From contig NC_006045.2 of NCBI RefSeq assembly GCF_000006445.2, positions 806,001-870,000 on the forward strand: a stretch of 64,000 bases of DNA, in the 5' to 3' direction. Positions 59,701-64,000 of this stretch are shown here, one piece after another. A model generated the notes under the pieces. The model had not been told where the DNA came from. It saw nothing but the letters and a program-made list of their open reading frames with translations, and ran no database searches. Each line of letters opens with the position of its first letter. The stretch's first letter is position 1. The position numbers were made by a program, and so were the translations under genes. The stretch comes from Debaryomyces hansenii CBS767 (taxonomy: Eukaryota > Ascomycota > Pichiomycetes > Serinales > Debaryomycetaceae).

Positions 59701-59943
59701 CGGCTTGTTGGCACCACCGGCGTTGCCTGTGTTCCCACCGTACCCTCCGTAGCCCGCATTGCCCGTGTAATATCCTTCTTGAGCTCCTGAGCCCCCACTG
59801 GCCCCTGGATTCGACCCCTGGTTCACTCCCGCCGGATCATTTACTGGTGTCGATTGCTGACTGTCTGATCCACTGCTTCCCTCCGCCACTGCGGCATTAT
59901 TCAAGCTGGGCGACGCTTCTGGTTCTTGTTTCTTATCACTCAT
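56740..59943 (-). CDS. TIF4631: Translation initiation factor eIF4G
   Basis: 1067 aa. The N-terminal 200 residues are Asn/Gly/Tyr-rich and likely disordered or granule-forming, followed by EAPK/EEPK repeats. The eIF4E-binding motif YDPQFLI (YxxxxL-phi) sits near residue 513, inside KKYRYDPQFLIQFRDVLQFP. An RGG-rich segment (about 560-620) follows, then the MIF4G HEAT domain (about 650-890; VNSLLNKLTLEMFEPITDDILNLANQ, LTFAKACDEPYWSSMYAQFCAKM). The C-terminus is Arg/Ser-rich, then acidic. There is no MA3 domain, as in yeast. TIF4631/TIF4632 are post-duplication names; the neighbour RPT6 matches the TIF4632 locus (YGL049C-YGL048C). Confidence 0.94.
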   Translation of the reverse strand: MSDKKQEPEASPSLNNAAVAEGSSGSDSQQSTPVNDPAGVNQGSNPGASGGSGAQEGYYTGNAGYGGYGGNTGNAGGANKPYKHYNRQNYNGNNNGNSINNSGNRQHYNNRKGYNQKINHNNQYNNYNSYPPNMYAYGYYPSPYGYAAAPMVPGMPPMQSFQQPPYSPLPGGKVKITTKEGKQIDLEEKKKLSNATNTPISSPLQGTASPVTSHISPVVPAATSYASVAAAEEKKPKEPVSASTSVSPATSSAASSSATASPTTASPTTASPQPAASTGKLSVAEEFKRKILERAAKASTAQKKEEPKTEAPKATTPNTEAPKVEPPKEEAPKVSTPVAETPKEEAPEVTTPVAEASKEEAPKVEQPETEAPKVEEPTVEEPKVEEPKVDISNIEEPSTAQQETKTEEPKEESAQKSVDSITEEPKEPVEAVAGDSVQAKDDEESKDDIKDTEDESKALETEETEPKDEGPTISQFFEKLHTSSDIDDPFAVTYPSPFVGVDSKWKSETKKYRYDPQFLIQFRDVLQFPLDNEWKSKLENLGIVSTVNKRGAGSQSSRGMNKFGNSMSGRFNGPMSGRGQFNDGRTNSRSGSKRRGGSGGPRDKSTRKGNQSKRGGRDRDHHDDKPAEDVKPLEKSANRWVPRSKAKKTETKLAPDGSEILESEEIERKVNSLLNKLTLEMFEPITDDILNLANQSKWEDNAKTVREIISLTFAKACDEPYWSSMYAQFCAKMCTQMSDEIKDVNICLKNGEFAKGGDLARRILLTTCQTEYEKGWTDKLPTNEDGTPLEPEMMSDEYYVMASAKRRGLGLVKFIGHLYILNMLNDQVILLCLRDQSSNTKDPSEDSLENLTQLVNTVGARLETTDKNRAVLNFVFDNIQTILDNCKLSSRIKFMLMDLQDLRSAKWKSAKEEAGPKTIQEIHNDAEIKKLEDEKAAAERRRKNKSNDSRSNSSRGGSSWGNQSKKSESRAPTKDSRGFTSVQSSRSQSNRPNNASEQAASHLSPRENSKRTESIQSNANIFAALGEGDDEENNDDDHAHHHEAEHEDKSVNVNEDSTPVDQTESTE
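58770..59030 (-). repeat. EAPK/EEPK degenerate repeat in eIF4G
   Basis: About fifteen imperfect units of 6-12 codons (EAPKV, EEPKV, AEAPK, AETPKEEAP) in the eIF4G linker. Strongly Glu/Pro/Lys-rich and probably disordered; length likely varies between strains. Confidence 0.75.
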
Positions 59944-60305
59944 CTCTACTTGTCGCCTGGTATAACCTAAATATTCCCTTTCCTGTTTTTATTCCTCAAA
60001 AAACAATTTGGTCAATTTTTGGTATAATTAGACGATGATATCCTTTCTGGTTCCTATTAACCTAATATAGTCCCAATCAATGAATATCTGCTTTAAAATG
60101 TGAACTACTATTATTTAGATCAATATATAATGATCTATTTTATAAAAATAATCCTAAGCTTATTAAAATCCCTCTAAATCGAAGTATTTCACTAACTTTT
60201 TGGAAGGGCGTAAAAAATTTTGCTGAGTGAAAAAAAAAATTGGTGAGTGCGCGTTGATACTTAGAGATGAATTTTACACGGACACTGTGTATATTGAGAT
60301 ACTAA
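59944..60305. other. eIF4G upstream region
   Basis: 362 bp. Contains TATATAATG and TTTTATAAAA tracts and a run of A (about 60231). No gene or clear regulatory site recognised. Confidence 0.45.
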
Positions 60306-60638
60306 CTATTTGAAGAGTTGACCATATACTAGTAAACCGACGAGTAGGAGAACAAAGCCGTAGACCACGAGCGAGTCCTTGAAGGACTCGGTCTGGAAGC
60401 AATTTATGAGAATGATCGGAGGGTCGGGGGTGCCAGGGGTGCCATCTGGAAGGGTTTTGGGAGGATTGGACGGCTGGGCACAGATGTCCTGGCTGAGACA
60501 GAATTGCTTGGTGCAATTTCCACAGCGGTCTATGGGCTGTACTATGGACACTTCGTTGCACAGACACTTGCAGTATTGTTGGTACGCGGCAGCAGAGGCC
60601 ACGAGCGACCAGAGAGCTAGTTTTGTGGGGAGGTTCAT
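60306..60638 (-). CDS. Small Cys-rich type I membrane protein, conserved in fungi, unknown
   Basis: 110 aa from the first ATG (the frame extends 31 codons upstream via TTG). A signal peptide (NLPTKLALWSLVASAAA) is followed by a Cys-rich luminal segment (CKCLC, then CGNCTKQFCLSQDIC), a Pro-rich linker, CFQTESFKD, and one TM near the C-terminus (VVYGFVLLLVGLLVYGQLF). The CKCxC...C..C..QFCL...IC...CFQ.ES.KD layout occurs in small uncharacterised proteins of many fungi as I recall them; no function can be given. It lies between eIF4G and RPT6, divergent from RPT6. Confidence 0.7.
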   Translation of the reverse strand: MNLPTKLALWSLVASAAAYQQYCKCLCNEVSIVQPIDRCGNCTKQFCLSQDICAQPSNPPKTLPDGTPGTPDPPIILINCFQTESFKDSLVVYGFVLLLVGLLVYGQLFK

Positions 60639-60686
60639 GGTGTCGAGTAGAGGATGGTGGTGGGAGTCGGTGCGATTTTGAGGGTG

Positions 60687-60756
60687 TGATAATGTGGGTG
60701 TATGGGTGTATTGTTGATTTGGGGAGTGCAATTTTTAGTATGGGTGCATGGGTGTG
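60687..60756 (-). promoter_or_regulatory. TGGGTGT-rich, Rap1-like cluster
   Basis: On the minus strand ACACCCATACA (60699-60709) is a full match to the Rap1 core ACACCCRYACA. Further CACCCAT/CACCCA copies lie on either side, including ACACCCATGCACCCATAC at about 60739-60756. Placed 60-120 bp upstream of the small Cys-rich gene. Factor identity in this host is not known. Confidence 0.45.
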
Positions 60757-60811
60757 AATTACGAAGGTTGTTGAGGTATAGATAGTTGTAGATAGTTGAG
60801 GTATTGTTTTA

Positions 60812-60859
60812 GGTGAGAGGGTTGGTGAGAGGGTTGTTTGTAGGGTTGTTTGTAGGTGT
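60812..60859 (+). repeat. Four tandem 12-bp G/T-rich units
   Basis: GGTGAGAGGGTT twice, then GTTTGTAGGGTT and GTTTGTAGGTGT, back to back. The AGGGTT core (AACCCT on the other strand) resembles half of a Tbf1 site. Confidence 0.7.
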
Positions 60860-61278
60860 GATGGCCGTAGACGACATGAAATGACAATGGATATAGTCTA
60901 TCAGCATATGCCAGGTATAACATGTATGCCAGGATATGGATCATGATGGATGGGTGGTATGGTGTAGACTCGACGATCTATTCGTGGGTGACGGTCTCTG
61001 ATCGCATACTACGATTATAGATGCCATTGACATGTCGAAGAGTTCTGTTCGAGAATCCAGCAAATAAATGCATCTAGTTCTGTACCATGCACCCTACTCC
61101 AACCATTCATATCGGGAAACTCTCAAACTACTCTTCATTGTCAACCCCTACATCAATTCCTCATTGTCAACCCTTACCATCAACTCTTCACCATCAGTTC
61201 ACCAGCTACACCCTGGCAGATTGACTGAAAAATTCCCATATATAAACTTTTTGATCCGCGCACGCTCTGGCCACCTTT

Positions 61279-61288
61279 GAAGGCAAAA
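61279..61288 (+). promoter_or_regulatory. Rpn4-type proteasome element GAAGGCAAAA
   Basis: GAAGGCAAAA, 47 bp upstream of the RPT6 ATG. This is the form reported for Candida proteasome promoters, where S. cerevisiae has GGTGGCAAA. A GCCACC (GGTGGC reversed) lies directly beside it at about 61270. Position and gene both fit. Confidence 0.7.
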
Positions 61289-61334
61289 TGATACCGCTAC
61301 TATCACCATACAATCCTTATCATTCACTACCACC

Positions 61335-62540
61335 ATGACAGTAGCAATGGGTAAGACATACGTTCACGAAGGAGGTATAAAGCCATACTTCGAACAGCAG
61401 ATCCAAGATGCCGAAATTAAAATCCAAACCACCACTCAGAACTTGAGACGGTTGGAAGCACAACGTAACAAGTTGAATAATAAAGTTAGACAATTAAAAG
61501 ATGAATTAAGATTATTACAAGAACCAGGATCATACGTCGGAGAAGTCGTTAAGGTGATGGGATTAAAGAAAGTTTTGGTCAAAATTCACCCCGAAGGTAA
61601 ATACATTGTGAACATTTCCAAAGACATCGACATCAAGAAATTGACGCCTTCGTTACGAGTATGTTTGAAGGCCGATTCGTACGATTTACACAAGATCTTA
61701 CCCAACAAGGTTGATCCGTTGGTGTCGTTGATGATGGTGGAAAAAGTTCCCGACTCCACATACGACATGGTTGGTGGTTTAGATAAACAGATCAAGGAAA
61801 TCAAAGAAGTCATCGAGTTGCCAGTCAAACACCCCGAATTATTCGAAAGTTTGGGGATCGCCCAGCCTAAGGGTGTTATATTATATGGCCCACCGGGTAC
61901 CGGTAAGACCTTATTGGCCAGATCAGTCGCCCACCACACAGAATGTAAGTTCATTAGGGTTTCTGGTTCAGAATTGGTCCAAAAATACATCGGTGAAGGG
62001 TCACGTATGGTTCGTGAATTATTCATCATGGCCAGAGAACATGCACCATCCATTATCTTCATGGATGAAATCGATTCCATCGGGTCTTCTCGTGTCGAAG
62101 GTTCATCCGGGGGTGATTCCGAAGTCCAAAGAACCATGTTGGAATTATTGAACCAATTGGACGGGTTCGAAAACTCAAAGGACATCAAGATCATCATGGC
62201 TACCAATAGATTGGATATTTTGGACCCTGCCCTTTTAAGACCCGGTAGAATCGACAGAAAAATCGAATTCCCGGCCCCTACCATCACCGCCAGAACTGAC
62301 ATTTTAAAGATTCACTCCAGATCCATGAACTTGACAAGAGGTATAAATTTAAGAAAGATCGCTGAAAAAATGAATGGCTGCTCCGGTGCTGACGTTAAAG
62401 GTGTCTGTACTGAGGCTGGTATGTATGCATTGAGAGAAAGAAGAATTCACATAACCCAAGAAGATTTCGAATTGGCCGTTGCCAAGGTTATGTCCAAGAA
62501 TGATGAAGGTGCTGTTTCTTTAGCTAAATTATTTAAATAG
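61335..62540 (+). CDS. RPT6: 26S proteasome ATPase Rpt6 (Sug1)
   Basis: 401 aa AAA+ ATPase of the 19S base ring. An N-terminal coiled coil (residues about 20-65) leads into the OB domain. Walker A is GPPGTGKT (about 185), Walker B IIFMDEID (about 241), and [12 protein letters not shown] supplies the arginine fingers. [39 protein letters not shown] is diagnostic of Rpt6 rather than the other five Rpts, and the C-terminus ends AKLFK as in Sug1. It has no in-frame CTG codon that I could find, typical of well-expressed CUG-clade genes. A second ATG at codon 5 is the alternative start. It is driven by a GAAGGCAAAA element. Confidence 0.95.
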   Translation: MTVAMGKTYVHEGGIKPYFEQQIQDAEIKIQTTTQNLRRLEAQRNKLNNKVRQLKDELRLLQEPGSYVGEVVKVMGLKKVLVKIHPEGKYIVNISKDIDIKKLTPSLRVCLKADSYDLHKILPNKVDPLVSLMMVEKVPDSTYDMVGGLDKQIKEIKEVIELPVKHPELFESLGIAQPKGVILYGPPGTGKTLLARSVAHHTECKFIRVSGSELVQKYIGEGSRMVRELFIMAREHAPSIIFMDEIDSIGSSRVEGSSGGDSEVQRTMLELLNQLDGFENSKDIKIIMATNRLDILDPALLRPGRIDRKIEFPAPTITARTDILKIHSRSMNLTRGINLRKIAEKMNGCSGADVKGVCTEAGMYALRERRIHITQEDFELAVAKVMSKNDEGAVSLAKLFK

Positions 62541-62740
62541 ATGTATCTATTCAGTACTAATTAAAGAAGTATCGTTATTCTTTGTAAGGGCAAAATGGCT
62601 CATATAATTTAAAACCTCATTTTGATAACACGAAAGCGAAAAGCGATTTTTTTTTTTTAAAGATTTCAAATTAATTATCTTGCAACCAACTGTATAACTA
62701 CAAACTTTACCGACAGCAGTATTTAAAAAACTTGGTAGGG

Positions 62741-64000
62741 ATGCATTACTGCACGTTATTTCTTATTCAAATTCTATATTGTATCAGTTTGGCCGTTTGT
62801 TCAAATGATAGTAATAAATTGGTTGAGCGAATACAGCTTACCCATTCATTATTTTCCGGTGAAGGGCCTACTAATAATGTATTAGAGCAGTATAATTCGA
62901 TGGTCAGAGACTTAGAAAGCCAGTTGACTATTGAACAATCAGACTTGAAGGACCATTTGCCCCAACTTTATTTCAGAAAGGCTTTAATCGAAATCAATTT
63001 ACATAAAGAAAATTTGGCAATTCAAGATCTTAAGAAATGCTTGGATTTAGACCCGGTATTAAAACCGGCGAGAACTAAGTTGATTGATATACTATTGGAA
63101 AAAGGTGACTTCAGTACTTTGACGGGGTATTTAACGAAAGAAGATCAGGAAGTTGGCAAAAAGATCGAGTTGGTTAAAAAGGCATTTGCTAACGCCGAGA
63201 AAGCGTACAACAAAAAAGATTTTGTACAATGTACTCTGGAATTGGAAAATACGGTTATACCCATCACGCCTTCTAGTCCTAATGCATACCAACTTCACTT
63301 AAAGTGTATTGTGGAGATTTACAGTAAACTTGATGTAACAGAGAACCAACAGCTGCCATCTAAGCTGATTATAAGTGATTTGAATAAATTAATAAGCCTT
63401 CAGCCAATGAGTACATTACTGTGGTATGAGTCTATGGCTAACTACTTGTTATTTACCGAAGTCCAATTTGAAAAGTCGTGGTTGTTCGTGAAGAATTGTT
63501 TAAAGATTGATAACGATTACAAAGGTTGCGGACAGATTTCTAAGTTCTACGTTAAATTTCAAAAGTTCTTGGGTGTTTTAGAAGAATATTCTATTAACAA
63601 TGGTCATTACTACTTGGTGAATGATAATAATAACCAGAATAATCAAAATGTTAATGAAGATTTGAATAAGGACGTTGATTTCAAGTTTGTTAACGATTTT
63701 CTTCTCCATGATGAAGTCAAAGTTTCGAAAATAGAAAAGAAGAAACTTTCTTCTAGCATTAAGAATAATTATGATTACTTGTTATCTAAAGCGTCTGCCT
63801 TCGTGCAAACTGAATCAGGGAATGATAGGGCATTTAAAACCTTGAGCTTTAAAATCGATTTGGATAGAATTCTATGTGAATCATTTATTCAATTAAATGA
63901 CTTCAAGAAGGCTGGATCGTATTGCTCCAAAATTGAGGACACCGAAAGTCCATTTTTGCCAAAGTACATACCTGAAATCGACCAATTACTAGCCAAAAAG
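62741..64000 (+). CDS. JEM1: Jem1-like ER-lumen TPR/J-domain co-chaperone, N-terminal part
   Basis: Partial: 420 codons open to the right edge, with no stop. The first ATG (62741) begins a signal peptide (MHYCTLFLIQILYCISLAVCS). TPR-like helices follow, such as HLPQLYFRKALIEINLHKENLAIQDLKKCLDLDPVLKPARTKLIDILLEKG at about residues 75-125, and more pairs to about 280. An Asn-rich loop lies near 290-305. The order signal peptide, TPRs, then an expected C-terminal J domain is that of Jem1 (P58IPK-like), a Kar2 partner in nuclear fusion and ER-associated degradation. The J domain with its HPD lies outside the window, so it is not confirmed. Confidence 0.72.
   Translation, partial: MHYCTLFLIQILYCISLAVCSNDSNKLVERIQLTHSLFSGEGPTNNVLEQYNSMVRDLESQLTIEQSDLKDHLPQLYFRKALIEINLHKENLAIQDLKKCLDLDPVLKPARTKLIDILLEKGDFSTLTGYLTKEDQEVGKKIELVKKAFANAEKAYNKKDFVQCTLELENTVIPITPSSPNAYQLHLKCIVEIYSKLDVTENQQLPSKLIISDLNKLISLQPMSTLLWYESMANYLLFTEVQFEKSWLFVKNCLKIDNDYKGCGQISKFYVKFQKFLGVLEEYSINNGHYYLVNDNNNQNNQNVNEDLNKDVDFKFVNDFLLHDEVKVSKIEKKKLSSSIKNNYDYLLSKASAFVQTESGNDRAFKTLSFKIDLDRILCESFIQLNDFKKAGSYCSKIEDTESPFLPKYIPEIDQLLAKK

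Larger units (their letters stand above)
60639..61334. promoter_or_regulatory. Divergent promoter, small Cys-rich gene / RPT6
   Basis: 696 bp. G/T-rich on the left (60680-60860), C/T-rich on the right (61080-61330). Holds TGGGTG-rich Rap1-like sites, four tandem 12-mers, a repeated CATTGTCAACCC (about 61137 and 61162), and the Rpn4-type element. Strand asymmetry flips between the two genes as in the PYC region. Confidence 0.55.

Noticed and set aside
1..64000. CRISPR arrays, bacterial operons, integrated viral or plasmid genes
   Set aside because: None seen; all recognisable genes are ordinary budding-yeast nuclear genes.

Overview
The window is nuclear DNA of a budding yeast, very probably a CUG-clade (Serinales, Debaryomyces-like) species. 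It is intron-poor, about 60-65% A+T, and densely packed with single-exon genes whose closest recognisable relatives are Saccharomycotina proteins. Two sequence observations support the CUG clade. A CTG codon in the MGS1-like ATPase falls at a position that is polar in this family, so Ser fits and Leu does not. The RPT6 upstream region carries the CUG-clade form of the Rpn4 proteasome element, GAAGGCAAAA. Under a CUG=Ser code every in-frame CTG should be read as Ser. The genus is inference; nothing here names the species.

Layout, left to right. 1-19210: tail of a class I myosin (MYO5), SRB8/MED12, ZRG17, ARG8, PPG1 convergent with HUB1, a long YPQ-like PQ-loop transporter, a YBR220C/SLC33A1-like transporter, PDB1, and a GC-rich divergent promoter driving PDB1 and an ACOT9-like mitochondrial thioesterase. 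19211-31454: AXL2, SCS3, SOH1/MED31, DUO1, PYC, a 1.5-kb PYC promoter with strong strand asymmetry, and a 70-aa mitochondrial-looking orphan. 31455-42076 is the most accessory stretch: a MET4/CYS3-type bZIP regulator with its own candidate binding sites and two tiny uORFs, a tandem pair of lineage-restricted 7-TM proteins (one frameshifted), a 2-kb gene-poor gap, an RGS-domain protein and a CxxC-CxxC protein. 42077-55779: OST4 (37 aa), MRX7, VID27, RRG9, a decayed gene, PEX17, IES2, MFG1, and a diverged MGS1/RarA ATPase. 55780-64000: a two-TM orphan, eIF4G, a small Cys-rich membrane protein, RPT6, and the first 420 codons of a JEM1-like ER co-chaperone running off the right edge.

Much of the order is ancestral. 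PPG1-HUB1, YBR220C-PDB1, DUO1-PYC1, SCS3-SOH1 and TIF4632-RPT6 are neighbours in S. cerevisiae too. MRX7-VID27-RRG9-PEX17-IES2-MGS1 matches YNL211C-YNL218W, but here it is flanked by OST4 and MFG1, the homologues of YDL232W and YDL233W. The decayed gene sits exactly where PEX17-IES2 is flipped relative to S. cerevisiae. No tRNA, rRNA, intact transposon, CRISPR array or viral gene was found.
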